A stretch of 64,000 nt of DNA from Deinococcota bacterium (GTDB lineage Bacteria; Deinococcota; Deinococci; Deinococcales; Trueperaceae), in assembly GCA_963170125.1 (NCBI GenBank), contig CAUJFI010000173.1:1-64000 (forward strand), in the 5' to 3' direction. The notes under the pieces are model-generated. The model saw nothing but the letters and a program-made list of their open reading frames with translations. It made no database searches and was not told the origin of the DNA. The first letter of the stretch is position 1. Each line of letters begins with the position of its first letter. Positions 14,707-27,815 of the stretch are shown one piece after another. The translations under genes were made by a program, and so were the position numbers.

Positions 14707-16539
14707 TTACCTTGGGGACGCTCGCCTATCAGACCCGCCATGACGATGCACCTTCAGGTGAACGAGGAGCGCGGCCACGTCGCTGGCCCTGACGCCGCGC
14801 ACCCGTTGCGCGGCGCCCAAGGAAGCGGGAGCCGCTCGGCGGAGCGCTTGCATACCCTCGGTCGACAGGCTGGCCACCGCGCCGAAGTCCACCCCTTCGA
14901 GGCTCATCCGCTCGTAAGCCGCCTGCCCGTCGCTCTGTTGTTTGGCCCGCTCTATGTACGAGGCGTACCGCACCTGGGTGACGACCCGCTCGACCTCGCC
15001 GGGTGTCAGCGCGTCGGCCGCCACGCCTACGAGCGCGACCACGTCCTCGTACACCGTGCCCGGGCGGCAGAGCATGGTGACGGCAAGGTCGCCACAGTGC
15101 CGCACGCGCGCGAGTCGCTGCACCTCGCGGCTCACCCGCCCCTCCGAGGCGCGCTGCCCGGCGAGAACCTCGTCGGGGACGAGGCCCCACTCGTGACCGA
15201 CGCTCATCAGGCGCTCGTTGGCGTTGTCCTGTCTATGTAGAAGCCGGTGCTCGTTGCGCGACGTCATCATCCGGTACGGCTCGGCGATCCCCCAGCGAAC
15301 GAGGTCGTCGAGCATCACTCCGATGTACCCCTGGTCCCTGAGGACCGTAACCCTCTCGGCGCCCCCCGCGTACCGAGCGGCGTTGACCCCGGCGATGAGC
15401 CCCTGCGCCGCCGCCTCCTCGTAGCCGCTCGTGCCGTTGATCTGACCCGCCGAGAACAGCCCGCGCAGCTTGCGAGACATGAGCGTGACGTCGAGCTGCG
15501 CCGGGTCGAGGGCGTCGTACTCCACAGCGTATGCGTACCGGTGGATCACGGCGCGCTCGAAGCCGGGCAACGTAAGGATCAACTCGTCCTGCACGTTCGG
15601 AGGCAGGGAGCTGGACAAGCCCTGAAGGTAAAGTTCGCTGGTATCCAGCCCGTCCGGCTCGACGAACAGCAGGTGGTGGTCCTTGTCGGAGAAGCGCACG
15701 ACCTTGTCTTCGATCGACGGACAGTACCTGGGTCCCGTGGCGTCGATCTCGCCCCCGTACATCGCCGACTCGAGCAGGTGCTCCTGGATGAGCGCGTGCG
15801 TCTCGGGGGTGGTGCGCGTCAACCACGTCGGTGTGCTCGTCATGCGCGGACCGGGCACGCCACTGAACGTGCCTGGCGGATCGTCGGAAGGGACCTCCTG
15901 AAGGACGCTCAGGTCGACGGAGTCAGCGCGGATGCGCGGCGGCGTGCCGGTCTTGAGGCGGACCAGGTCGTGGCCCGTAGCGCGCAGCGACGCGGAGAGG
16001 TGCCGCGCGGGGGCCTCGCCCTGCCGACCCGCCGGGCGTTGCCGCTTCCCGTACCAGACTACGCCCGCCAGGAACGTTCCCGTGCAGAGCACGACGGCGG
16101 GCGCGGCCAACGTTCGCCCGTCGGTCGTCAGCACGCCGGTCACTGCGGTCCCGTCGGTGAGCAACTCGGCCACCTCGGCACGGACGATGATCACGTGCGG
16201 CTCGCTCTCCACCAGGCTCCTGGCGGCGGCGGCGTACCCGTCGCGTTCGTTCTGGACACGCAGCGACTGCACCGCCGCCCCCTTCGAGGCGTTGAGCATG
16301 CGCGTATGGATGGCCGTCTCGTCCGCCAGCCGCCCCATAACGCCGCCAAGGGCTTGCAGCTCGAAGACTAGTTGCGACTTCCCTGGCCCACCGATCGCCG
16401 GGTTACACGGCATGACGCCGATCTTGTCGGGGTTAGGGATGACCAGCGCCGTTCGTGCGCCGAGCCGGGCAGCCGCGATGGTCGCCTCGATACCCGCATG
16501 CCCGCCCCCGACGACGACCACATCGAACTCCTGCCGCAT
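14707..16539 (-). CDS. mnmG: tRNA uridine-34 carboxymethylaminomethyl-modifying enzyme MnmG (GidA)
   Basis: FAD enzyme that with MnmE installs the cmnm5 group on wobble U34. The 610 residues from the ATG at 16539 (binding site AAGGAGGG) start RQEFDVVVVGGGHAGIEATI, the dinucleotide fold, and include PCNPAIGGPGKSQLV, the catalytic-Cys region GPRYCPSIEDKVVRF and GQINGTSGYEEAAAQGL. The helical C-terminal tRNA/MnmE domain is complete. A -10 box TATACT (16632-16637, minus strand) lies about 93 bases upstream. Confidence 0.95.
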   Translation of the reverse strand: MRQEFDVVVVGGGHAGIEATIAAARLGARTALVIPNPDKIGVMPCNPAIGGPGKSQLVFELQALGGVMGRLADETAIHTRMLNASKGAAVQSLRVQNERDGYAAAARSLVESEPHVIIVRAEVAELLTDGTAVTGVLTTDGRTLAAPAVVLCTGTFLAGVVWYGKRQRPAGRQGEAPARHLSASLRATGHDLVRLKTGTPPRIRADSVDLSVLQEVPSDDPPGTFSGVPGPRMTSTPTWLTRTTPETHALIQEHLLESAMYGGEIDATGPRYCPSIEDKVVRFSDKDHHLLFVEPDGLDTSELYLQGLSSSLPPNVQDELILTLPGFERAVIHRYAYAVEYDALDPAQLDVTLMSRKLRGLFSAGQINGTSGYEEAAAQGLIAGVNAARYAGGAERVTVLRDQGYIGVMLDDLVRWGIAEPYRMMTSRNEHRLLHRQDNANERLMSVGHEWGLVPDEVLAGQRASEGRVSREVQRLARVRHCGDLAVTMLCRPGTVYEDVVALVGVAADALTPGEVERVVTQVRYASYIERAKQQSDGQAAYERMSLEGVDFGAVASLSTEGMQALRRAAPASLGAAQRVRGVRASDVAALLVHLKVHRHGGSDRRASPR

Positions 16540-17145
16540 CCTGCCCTCCTTCGTCCTCGACACCCGCACTCGACGACGGGCTGGACCGGCACCGTGCGGG
16601 CGACCGCTGTCGCGGCTCGTAAGCGTCCACGAGTATAGCGGTCGGGCCCATGCGTCGTCGTCGCAGTCGATCCCTGTGCCTAGCGTCGGCCCGGCGGATG
16701 CGACCGTTCGCCGGTCCTCGTCGTGCGGCCCGCGCGACGAGTCTGGAGGCGGGAAGCGTCTGATAGACTGGCTCGGTCAAAGGCGCCCGCGACGGCCCGG
16801 CCTCCGAGCATGCGCGCGGTTCAGGACGAGTGGTCGGCTAACGAGCACCAGGCCAGCCTCGTAAACCGTACGAACCAGCTGTCACGCGGGGCCCGTCGCT
16901 CTACGCGCCGGGTTGGTCTCGATGCCCGGCTCCTTCCCGCGCCGCGTGAGTCGGTCTACTCGGCGTCCTCGGTGCGGATGTCATCGTCCTCGAGCCTCGT
17001 GGCGTGCGGTTCGAGACGACCGTCCTCCAGCAGGAGTGCGCACACGCCGTGAGGTGGTTGACGAGGTTCGTGGACTTGCCCCTAGGCAGCGGGCAGTGGC
17101 AGAATCGGCGTCTCGCAGGGTCTATCAGGAAGGGGAAGGTTTGCG
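16540..17145. other. Divergent mnmG/dnaA intergenic region
   Basis: Six hundred bases without a credible gene. It holds a minus-strand -10 box TATACT for mnmG (16632-16637) and, before dnaA, a weak promoter TTGCCC (17076-17081), 18 bases, CAGAAT (17100-17105). I found no TTATCCACA boxes here, so the main DnaA-box cluster is on the other side of dnaA. Open frames in it have no homology-like features. Confidence 0.4.
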
Positions 17146-18489
17146 ATGGCGGGCAAGGCACAGGGGATGTGGGACGACGTCATCGCGCGCATCCGCGCCG
17201 AGATCCCCGAGGTCGAGTTCCGCACATGGTTCAGCCAGGTGAGTCCGCACGGCATCGAGGATGGCGCGTTCGTCCTCGGCGTGCCCCACTCCTTCGCCCG
17301 CGACTGGCTCAGATCGAACTACAGCGGCGTCATCGAAGCGGCACTCCGCGACCTCGGTGTCGAACCGCCCCGGGTCGTGTTCCAGGTGATCGGCAACCAG
17401 GTCATCGAGCAACGGGACATGTTCAGCGCGCCGCCCGCACCCGAGACGCCGGCTAGCTCCGCCGAGACCCGTCGCCCCAAGCTGAACCCGAAGTACGTCT
17501 TCTCGCACTTCGTCGTCGGACCCAACAACAACCTCGCCCATGCGGCCGCCCGGGCGGTGGTCGAGGCGCCTGGTCGCGCTTACAACCCCCTCTTCCTGTA
17601 CGGGGAGTCGGGCCTCGGCAAGACCCACCTCATGCACGCCGTCGGGCATGCCGTGTTCGAATCGCGGCCGGACCTCCAGATCGAGTACGTGACCACCGAG
17701 GCGTTCACCAACGACCTGATCACCGCCATCGCCGAGCGCCGGATGACGCAGTTCCGCGACCGCTATCGCACCGTTGACCTGCTCCTGATCGACGACATCC
17801 AGTTCATCGCCGGCAAGGAGCGCACGCAAGAGGAGTTCTTCCACACGTTCAACGCACTCTACGAATCGGGTAAGCAGCTGATAGTGTCCTCCGATCGACC
17901 GCCCAAGGACATCCCGACCCTGGAGAAGCGGCTCAGGAGCCGGTTCGAGTGGGGACTGATAACTGACATCCAAGCTCCGGAGTTGGAGACGCGCATCGCC
18001 ATCCTCGGGATGAACGCCGAGTACCGGGGTGTCAAGGTGCCGGCCGAGGTCATCGATTACATAGCGAGGCATGTGACCTCGAACATCCGCGAGCTCGAGG
18101 GGGCCCTGGTCCGGGCCATCGTCTACGCATCGATGAACCAGGCGCCCCTCAACCGCCAGACCGTCGCACGCGCCCTTTCCGACGTCTTCGCACCAGGCGA
18201 CATGAACCTGACGATGCCAGACATCCTCAAGCGAACCGCCGACCACTTCGGCGTGAAGCCGGACGACGTGCGCGGCAAAGGCCGGCGCCAGGAACTCGTG
18301 GTACCGCGTCAGGTCGCCATGTACCTGATTCGCGAGTTGACCACGCACTCCTACCCCGAGATCGGGCAGTACTTCGCCGACCGCGACCATTCGACCGTGA
18401 TGTACGCGGTGCAGAAGATCGAGGGCGTCATCCAGGAGGAGGGCGACCTCAGCCGAGCCGTGCGTAGCCTACGCGAGTCGTTCGTCTGA
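17146..18489 (+). CDS. dnaA: Chromosomal replication initiator DnaA
   Basis: Binds DnaA boxes and melts the origin. The 447 residues show domain I ([21 protein letters not shown]), a short linker, the AAA+ domain beginning [13 protein letters not shown] with Walker A GESGLGKT (about 152-159), Walker [10 protein letters not shown], sensor motifs, and the C-terminal helix-turn-helix ending in the DnaA signature ([15 protein letters not shown]). The ATG follows GGAAGGGG. oriC lies just downstream and dnaN after it, the ancestral arrangement. Confidence 0.97.
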   Translation: MAGKAQGMWDDVIARIRAEIPEVEFRTWFSQVSPHGIEDGAFVLGVPHSFARDWLRSNYSGVIEAALRDLGVEPPRVVFQVIGNQVIEQRDMFSAPPAPETPASSAETRRPKLNPKYVFSHFVVGPNNNLAHAAARAVVEAPGRAYNPLFLYGESGLGKTHLMHAVGHAVFESRPDLQIEYVTTEAFTNDLITAIAERRMTQFRDRYRTVDLLLIDDIQFIAGKERTQEEFFHTFNALYESGKQLIVSSDRPPKDIPTLEKRLRSRFEWGLITDIQAPELETRIAILGMNAEYRGVKVPAEVIDYIARHVTSNIRELEGALVRAIVYASMNQAPLNRQTVARALSDVFAPGDMNLTMPDILKRTADHFGVKPDDVRGKGRRQELVVPRQVAMYLIRELTTHSYPEIGQYFADRDHSTVMYAVQKIEGVIQEEGDLSRAVRSLRESFV

Positions 18490-18639
18490 CCGCTGCCGAC
18501 AAGCGGACCGCGCGCGCTCCGGAGCTTGTACGCGAGCCGTCGGAGCTGGTTGACGCGCGAGGAAAGAGCGTCGGAGCCCACCCAACCAGGCGTCCGTCCA
18601 CTGTCTTCCTTCTGGGTTCGTCCTAGTGGGTTAGTCCAT

Positions 18640-18890
18640 TCAGGACCTGTGGATAACCCTGGGGATAACGTTGTAGAGAAGCTGTCGACCCGCCTGTGGA
18701 GAGCCTCGGATCGCGTCCGACTGTTGAAAGCGGTGGAGGAGCTGAGCGCCGTTCCACAGGCGGTCCTCGATCGTCCACAGTTTGCTCCACAGCCCGGATC
18801 CCGTGCCCGACGCTCGACAAGCGGTTATCCACAGTCTCCACAGGCCCTACTAGGAGTACTTGTATGATCTCTATCTAGGTTGAAGCCTAG
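18640..18890. other. oriC: Replication origin oriC (DnaA-box cluster)
   Basis: Two perfect TTATCCACA boxes in opposite orientation frame the cluster: minus strand at 18648-18656 and plus strand at 18825-18833. Between and beside them are degenerate boxes at 18660-18668, 18695-18703, 18750-18758, 18771-18779, 18783-18791 and 18834-18842. Towards dnaN the sequence becomes relatively AT-rich (18850-18900) and is the likely unwinding region; it includes a short inverted repeat CTAGG/CCTAG (18875-18890) and a TATGAT box (18863-18868). The whole dnaA-dnaN gap is 18490-19131, with nothing else recognisable. Confidence 0.9.
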
Positions 18891-19131
18891 TAAGAGGCCT
18901 TAGGGAGGGAACGAGCCCGTTCCGCGTCAAGTGCCAAACCTAGGCTAGAGCGCATGGAAACCTCGCCAGGAAGGGCTTACCAGGGTATGCTCTGACACCG
19001 GGAGTTAGCCTTCGGCAACCTGGAGGCAACCGGTTTACACCAACCCGGCAGTCCTCGCGAAGGTGGCCGATGAGAGAAACCCCGGTGAAACCAAGCGAGG
19101 CGCACGCGGAGAAGGAACCCAGGAGAGTCGC

Positions 19132-22941
<3,810 letters not shown>

Positions 22942-23087
22942 CCAGAAGCGCTGGATGCCCATGATGGTCGGGCGCAGCACGCCGAACTCCGCCGCCGATC
23001 GGCGGTACACGCGCCGGTGCCGGCTCTCGAGGGCCGCGAGCTCGAGCGCGTGCTCCGGTCCCGAACGAGCCACCCGACCTCCCAACG

Positions 23088-23122
23088 AGAGCAGCGGCCG
23101 GTGACTCACCGGCCGCTGCTCT
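23088..23122. terminator. Bidirectional hairpin between pyk and rplI
   Basis: Two perfectly complementary 17-base arms (23088-23104 and 23106-23122) surround one base, giving the most stable hairpin of the window between two convergent operons. Only a short T-rich run (CTCTTCAGTT) follows on the plus strand. The rest of the 22942-23151 gap shows no gene. Confidence 0.8.
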
Positions 23123-23151
23123 TCAGTTACTAGGGCGGGCTAGCCCGGTCC

Positions 23152-23604
23152 TCAGGCTTCGCCTTCGGCTACGACCAGCACCTTGAGGTCGATGGTGACC
23201 TCCGGGTGCGGGCGGTAGGGCACCGAATGCTCGCCCGTCACCTTGATGGGCTCGGCGAGGAGGACCTTGCGACGGTCGATCTCTACGTCGTAGGCGGCCT
23301 TGAGGGCGTCCACGATGTCGCGGTTGCCGACCGAGCCGTAGATCCGGCCTTCGCCGGCCTTGACGCGGATCTCCACCTTGGCGTCGCCGAGCATGGCGGC
23401 GAGGCGTTCGGCGTCGGACTTGCGCTCCGCCAACTGGCGAGCGCGCTGAGCCAGGCGCGCCTGGAGCTCGGCCTGGTTCGACTTGGTCGCCGGCAGCGCC
23501 AAGCCCTGCGGAACCAGGAAGTTCCGGGCGTAACCGTCCTTGACGCGGACGATGTCGCCTGCTTCGCCCAGCTTCTCGACGGGCTCCAGCAGGATCACGT
23601 TCAT
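23152..23604 (-). CDS. rplI: 50S ribosomal protein L9
   Basis: Binds 23S rRNA near the L1 stalk and helps keep the frame. The 150 residues start MNVILLEPVEKLGEAGDIV with KDGYARNFLVPQGLA, then the long central helix and the C-terminal domain with RIYGSVGNRDIVDAL. The ATG overlaps the rpsR stop (ATGA). Last gene of rpsF-ssb-rpsR-rplI. Confidence 0.96.
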   Translation of the reverse strand: MNVILLEPVEKLGEAGDIVRVKDGYARNFLVPQGLALPATKSNQAELQARLAQRARQLAERKSDAERLAAMLGDAKVEIRVKAGEGRIYGSVGNRDIVDALKAAYDVEIDRRKVLLAEPIKVTGEHSVPYRPHPEVTIDLKVLVVAEGEA

Positions 23605-23882
23605 TTCCGCACCAGCTTCTCTGTGATCGGGATGATCGCGAGCATACGCGCACGCTTGATGGTGGTGGCGAGCCGACGCTGATGCTTGGCGCACACGCCG
23701 GTGCGGCGACGGGGCAGGATCTTGGCGGTGTCCGAGATGAAGCGCCTCAGCACCCTGCCGTCGTGGTAATCCATGATCTCGTACTCACCCGCGCAGAACG
23801 GGCAGACGCGTGGCCTGCGGCCGCGGCGGCCGCCTCCACGCCGGCGGCGATCGCCGCCCTTTTCTCGTGCTTCTCTTGCCAT
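23601..23882 (-). CDS. rpsR: 30S ribosomal protein S18 (cysteine-containing)
   Basis: The 93-residue protein has an Arg/Gly-rich N-terminus, then RVCPFCAGEYEIMDYHDG with a CxxC, and KILPRRRTGVCAKHQRRLATTIKRARMLAIIP. The CxxC plus the later Cys/His (VCAKH) form the zinc-binding type of S18. It starts one base after the ssb stop. Confidence 0.95.
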   Translation of the reverse strand: MAREAREKGGDRRRRGGGRRGRRPRVCPFCAGEYEIMDYHDGRVLRRFISDTAKILPRRRTGVCAKHQRRLATTIKRARMLAIIPITEKLVRK

Positions 23883-24713
23883 CTAGAAGGGTAGATCCTC
23901 TTCTGGTGGAAACTCCTCGTCGATATCCAGCTTCGACGGCCTCGCCTGGGCGCCCGTAGCGACTGTGCGCTCCGGACGGGTTCCGGCTCCACCGCTGCCG
24001 GGACCGCGAGTGAGGAACTCGACGCGCTGACCTTCGAGGCGCGTCGTGAACCTGCGATTGCCTTCCTTGTCCGTCCAAGAGTCGTTGACGAGACGACCGA
24101 CGACGAAGACCGCGTCGCCCTTGCGAAGCGACTCGCAGCCCTCCGCCAGGTCGCGCCACACGGTGACGTCGACGAAGGCGGTGCGCTCCTGATCGTCCCC
24201 GCCGCGCCCCTTGAAGCGCTCGTTGACGGCCACGCCGAAGCGCGTCACCGACGCCCCCGAGGGGGTGGTGCGCAGCTCGGCGTCGCGGGTCAGGTTGCCC
24301 ACGATGAGCACCTGGTTGAGGGCGTCCTTGAGGCGATGCTGACCGCGCGCGTCGATGACCGTTGGCTCACCCGTACGCACGCCGACCGTGACGACGTCGA
24401 CGCGCTGGGCGTTGACGTCGAGCGCGGTGCGCTTCTGGCCGTCCTGGGCGTCCCAAGTGCGGTAGTTGAGGCGGCCTTCCACGAACACGTGGGCGCCTTC
24501 CTGCAACTGTTCAGCCATCGTCTCCGCCTGGGCGCCGAACAGCGTGACCCTGTGGTACCAGGCCAGCTCGCGGGGTCTGTCGTCCTCCCCAATGACGTGA
24601 TCGTTGCCGGCCAGGTTCATCTCCAAGATGGCCAACCCGCCAGGGGTGTAGCGCAGCTCCGGTCTTTGAACCAGCGTGCCGACTAGTAGAACTGTGTTCA
24701 TGCCACGTGCCAT
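23883..24713 (-). CDS. ssb: Single-stranded DNA-binding protein with two OB folds
   Basis: Coats single-stranded DNA in replication and repair. The 276 residues contain two OB folds in one chain: the first opens NTVLLVGTLVQRPELRYTP and the second (from about residue 125) QVLIVGNLTRDAELRTTPSG. Duplicated OB folds are the hallmark of Deinococcus-Thermus SSB, which acts as a dimer rather than a tetramer, and this is the strongest taxonomic marker in the window. The acidic tail EEFPPEEDLPF recruits partner proteins. The binding site GGAGAG supports the first ATG. Confidence 0.97.
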   Translation of the reverse strand: MARGMNTVLLVGTLVQRPELRYTPGGLAILEMNLAGNDHVIGEDDRPRELAWYHRVTLFGAQAETMAEQLQEGAHVFVEGRLNYRTWDAQDGQKRTALDVNAQRVDVVTVGVRTGEPTVIDARGQHRLKDALNQVLIVGNLTRDAELRTTPSGASVTRFGVAVNERFKGRGGDDQERTAFVDVTVWRDLAEGCESLRKGDAVFVVGRLVNDSWTDKEGNRRFTTRLEGQRVEFLTRGPGSGGAGTRPERTVATGAQARPSKLDIDEEFPPEEDLPF

Positions 24714-24752
24714 GGGCGACTCTCCAACCGCTCGTCAACAGGTTCTCTCGGC

Positions 24753-25106
24753 TTAGGCGGCGGCGCTGGCCTTGCCTTCGGCCTTCGGCTCCTTCTTCGT
24801 CTTCCACTCCGGGCGTTCCCGGACGACCAGGACTCGCATGACGTTATCGCGTTGGCGTAACGCAGCTTCGATGGTCTTGGGGGTTTCGCCGCTCAAGCGT
24901 AGGCGATAGATGAGGTAGTAGCCCTCGTTGCCCTTGCGGATCGGGTACGCCAGACGGCGCATGCCCCATTCGTCGAGTTGGAGGACCTCGCCTCCCGCGC
25001 GCTCCACATGGAGCGCCACGGCGTCCTTCTCGGCCTGGACCTGCTGCTCGCTGAGGCTAGGGTCGAGGATGACGTTGAGATCGTACTTCGCTGCTTCGTT
25101 CGGCAT
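24753..25106 (-). CDS. rpsF: 30S ribosomal protein S6
   Basis: Binds S18 in the small-subunit platform. From the ATG at 25106, behind an excellent GGAAGGAGGT site, the 117 residues show KYDLNVILDPSLSEQQV, the WGMRRLAYPIRKGNEGYYLIYRL signature split over the middle strands and an Ala/Lys tail. First gene of the operon; the gap to ssb is 39 bases. Confidence 0.95.
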   Translation of the reverse strand: MPNEAAKYDLNVILDPSLSEQQVQAEKDAVALHVERAGGEVLQLDEWGMRRLAYPIRKGNEGYYLIYRLRLSGETPKTIEAALRQRDNVMRVLVVRERPEWKTKKEPKAEGKASAAA

Positions 25107-25290
25107 GTGCACCTCCTTCCTTACGGGTAGACACACGACGCGACAGACCGTGATACGGCCCGCGCTCGCCCTACCCAACGTTGGCTCGCCACCACGCGTG
25201 CCCGGGCATGCCCGATGCGTTCACGCGGCAAATGCCGATGCTAGCACACGGCGGGGCGGGCTTGCCGTTGTCGCGGCCACGGCCGCGGCG

Positions 25291-26493
25291 TCACGGCCCC
25301 GTCCATCCGACGGCCAGGCGGTCGCGCTCGAGCACACCGCCCGGCTCGCCAGCGGCGGTCTCGTACAGGACGAGCGGCCGGAAGAGCACGGGCCTGCTCG
25401 GCCTGGTCGGGTACAACGATGCGGCCGTCACGACGATGAGGGCCGCTTGATCGGGCTCGAGGGTCAAGTCGAGGCTCGCCGCCGGGCGGACGCGGAGCGC
25501 TTGGTCGGGTGCCGACGGTTCCGGACCACCGTCGGTAGCCGCGCGGCCGGTCGCGGTCGGGTCGGTCTGCGAGGTACCCGTAGGCCAGGCGTCGAGCGAT
25601 GGGGGGTCGAGAACAGCGGGACCGCTTCCGAACAGGCTCGCTCGCCACCGAGCCACCTGTTCGACGCTGCCGGCCCCGGCGATGACCCGGCCGGTCGCGG
25701 CCACTGCCGGCGCGTACTCCACGCGCGTCAACCGCGCGGGCCGGAGGCCGAGGTTGAGGACGGACAGCACGGCCGGAACGCCGCCCGATGGCGTGGACGA
25801 GGCGCTGACGGCGATGCCGGCGTTGTCGGCCGGCAGCGCCACGATGCGCACCGCGCCGAGTTGGTGCAAGGTCTCCTCGCCGGAACGGCAGCGCGCCGCG
25901 GCGACCGCCGAGTACTCTCCGGGCGGTAGAGGAGCCGTCACGGTCGTGAGGGGGAGGCGGTAACCGATGCCGACGTCGTCGTCGCTGACGACCACGGCGC
26001 CCCGCTCGAGCTCGACTCGCGTGTCGCCGAGGATCAGCGTCAAGGCCACGAGAGGATCGGAAGCGCTACAGGCGTGCCCATGGAACGTGACGCTGCCCCG
26101 AACGCCGTCGCTCCAACCGAGGTAGGCGCCAGGACCCAGCGCCGACTCGTGTGGCACGCCGGTGTTGGACCAAGGTGCGACAGCCGTCGGCCAGCGCGAG
26201 ACGCCGACCACGTGGCGGCGGACCCACGTCCAGGCGGGCGATCCTGCGAACGGCAGTGTCGCTAGTGCGCGGCCCAGCCGGTACGGCGCCGGCGGCGCCC
26301 AGGCGGGGAGGGTGGCGGCCCCCGTCCAGACCTCGGCGAACGCGAGCATGCCCCCGGCGAGCACGGCCGCGAGCAGGCTCCCGGCGACCCAGGCGATCCG
26401 CCGGCTCCGCCGCCGGCCGCCGACGAGCGCGCGCCGGCGCGTACTCACGGACCGGGCGCTTCCGGCCACGAGCCGAGCCGTCCCGTTCCGCAC
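25291..26493 (-). CDS. Hypothetical membrane-anchored protein, last gene of the C39 operon
   Basis: I do not recognise this 400-residue protein. A basic N-terminus with the RRRSRR cluster precedes one membrane segment (about residues 33-53); the rest is predicted extracytoplasmic and beta-rich, with Cys pairs (GHACSASDP, AARCRSGEE). Its start lies 49 bases inside the end of the TolC-like gene, so it belongs to the same transcript. A Pro/Ser/Thr-rich stretch precedes the last 70 residues. It could be a periplasmic adaptor or an assembly factor; that is a guess from context. Confidence 0.6.
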   Translation of the reverse strand: MRNGTARLVAGSARSVSTRRRALVGGRRRSRRIAWVAGSLLAAVLAGGMLAFAEVWTGAATLPAWAPPAPYRLGRALATLPFAGSPAWTWVRRHVVGVSRWPTAVAPWSNTGVPHESALGPGAYLGWSDGVRGSVTFHGHACSASDPLVALTLILGDTRVELERGAVVVSDDDVGIGYRLPLTTVTAPLPPGEYSAVAAARCRSGEETLHQLGAVRIVALPADNAGIAVSASSTPSGGVPAVLSVLNLGLRPARLTRVEYAPAVAATGRVIAGAGSVEQVARWRASLFGSGPAVLDPPSLDAWPTGTSQTDPTATGRAATDGGPEPSAPDQALRVRPAASLDLTLEPDQAALIVVTAASLYPTRPSRPVLFRPLVLYETAAGEPGGVLERDRLAVGWTGP

Positions 26494-27815
26494 GCGACCT
26501 GGAGGTCGAGCGCGAGGCCGGCGAGCTCCGCTTCCGCGAACGCGAGTTCGGCGCGGGCGTTCACGACGTGCATGGCAAGTACCGGATCCTCGACTGCTCG
26601 CGCGGCGCCGCGCGCCTCCTCGAGATCGGCTACGCCAGGCAGGCGATCCCGTACTAACCAGAGGAGCGTCAACTCCGCTGCGTCCACTCCGGTTGCTGCG
26701 GACTCGTAGGAGCGGAGTAGCGCTGTCACTGTGGCCGTGAGGTACTCGAGGGAGTCGGCAAGCTCGAGATCGTCCAACCGCTCGTCATCCGTCGATCCGA
26801 GCGAACCGGTCGTCGCGGCGGCCGGCCAAGTCAACCGGAACGCCTGCTCGGCGCCGGTCGGACTCACCCTGCCGGTCAACTCGCCGGAGGCGGGCCAGTC
26901 GCTGGGCAGCGGGATGCGCGCCTCCAACCCTATGGACGCGTTCACCGCGCCGCCACCGGAGGCGCTCGAGAACCGGCCGCGGTAGTCGGCCCGGGCGAAC
27001 AGCCCGACCTCGACGCCTGCCGTGGAGGCCAACGCCCGCTCCAAGGCGCGCTGGCGGTGCAGCGAGGCAGCGGTGAGAGCCTCCGGCCCGTTCGCCAGAC
27101 ATGCCGCCAGGCTCGGGGGATCCGTGACGATGGCGGCCTTCAGCTCAGCGAACGTCGGCAGGCTCAAGGCGGTCGCGGGCACGCCGTGGGTGCGCTCCAG
27201 CCTGCGCCACAGTTCCGTCGCGTTGGCGGCGGCGAAACGTTCAAGCCCGACAACCGTCTGATGGATGATGAGCAGCTCGCGTTCCGTCGGGTGCAGCAGA
27301 AGGGCGTCGGCATGGGTCGCCGGCGGCCGCCAGTACCGCTCGAACTCGGTCAAGGCCGCCGTAGCGGCGGCGGCCAGTTCCGTCACGAGGGCGAGTGAGA
27401 GGACGTCGCGCACGAACTCCGCCCGTGCCGCCGTCGCCGTCGCCGTCGCGAACGCCGTGAACGCGGACCGTCGTTCGGCGAGCAGGGCGGCTTCCGGCTC
27501 CATGCGGAGCCGGTATAGGGGTAGCGACGCGCTCACCCCAAGGTTCACCTCGACGCTGGAGAAGTCGCGCCAGGCGACCGATTCGGTGACGCTCAACTCA
27601 GGGAGCTGCGCCAGTCCGTTGGCGAGCGCCGAGGTCGCCAGGTCGTTCGCCTGCTGGGTCAGGAACGCGGGTGGCGCGTAACGGGCCTCGTACGCGGCGA
27701 GGAGGGGTTCGAGAACCGCTCCTTGCGCGACCGCCACGGTACCGGGGGCGAGCACGGCGAGTAGCAGGGCGGTGCGTGCGGCGCGCTTGGCGCGGTTCAA
27801 CGACCGTCTGGCCAT
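26445..27815 (-). CDS. TolC-like outer-membrane protein (divergent)
   Basis: A 456-residue protein with a signal peptide (residues about 13-30 ending AVAQG). Its layout resembles TolC-family outer-membrane factors: long Ala-rich amphipathic helices (AFATATATAARAEFVRDVLSLALV; TERELLIIHQTVVGLERF) alternate with two strand pairs at symmetric places (EVNLGVSASLPLY near residue 90 and NASIGLEARIPLP near 290). Similarity is by pattern only; a helical periplasmic protein is an alternative. It overlaps the preceding gene by 19 bases and the next by 49, so the three are tightly coupled. Confidence 0.5.
   Translation of the reverse strand: MARRSLNRAKRAARTALLLAVLAPGTVAVAQGAVLEPLLAAYEARYAPPAFLTQQANDLATSALANGLAQLPELSVTESVAWRDFSSVEVNLGVSASLPLYRLRMEPEAALLAERRSAFTAFATATATAARAEFVRDVLSLALVTELAAAATAALTEFERYWRPPATHADALLLHPTERELLIIHQTVVGLERFAAANATELWRRLERTHGVPATALSLPTFAELKAAIVTDPPSLAACLANGPEALTAASLHRQRALERALASTAGVEVGLFARADYRGRFSSASGGGAVNASIGLEARIPLPSDWPASGELTGRVSPTGAEQAFRLTWPAAATTGSLGSTDDERLDDLELADSLEYLTATVTALLRSYESAATGVDAAELTLLWLVRDRLPGVADLEEARGAARAVEDPVLAMHVVNARAELAFAEAELAGLALDLQVACGTGRLGSWPEAPGP

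Noticed and set aside
16723-17161. Several 80-110 codon frames between mnmG and dnaA on both strands
   Set aside because: Arg/Ser-rich sequence typical of shadow frames in GC-rich DNA, no start signals, and located in a promoter region.
22942-23087. Minus-strand frame (VYRRSAAEFGVLRPTIMGIQ) after pyk
   Set aside because: Open frame only because it runs antisense through pyk; no start signal and no recognised family. I could not exclude a decayed fragment.
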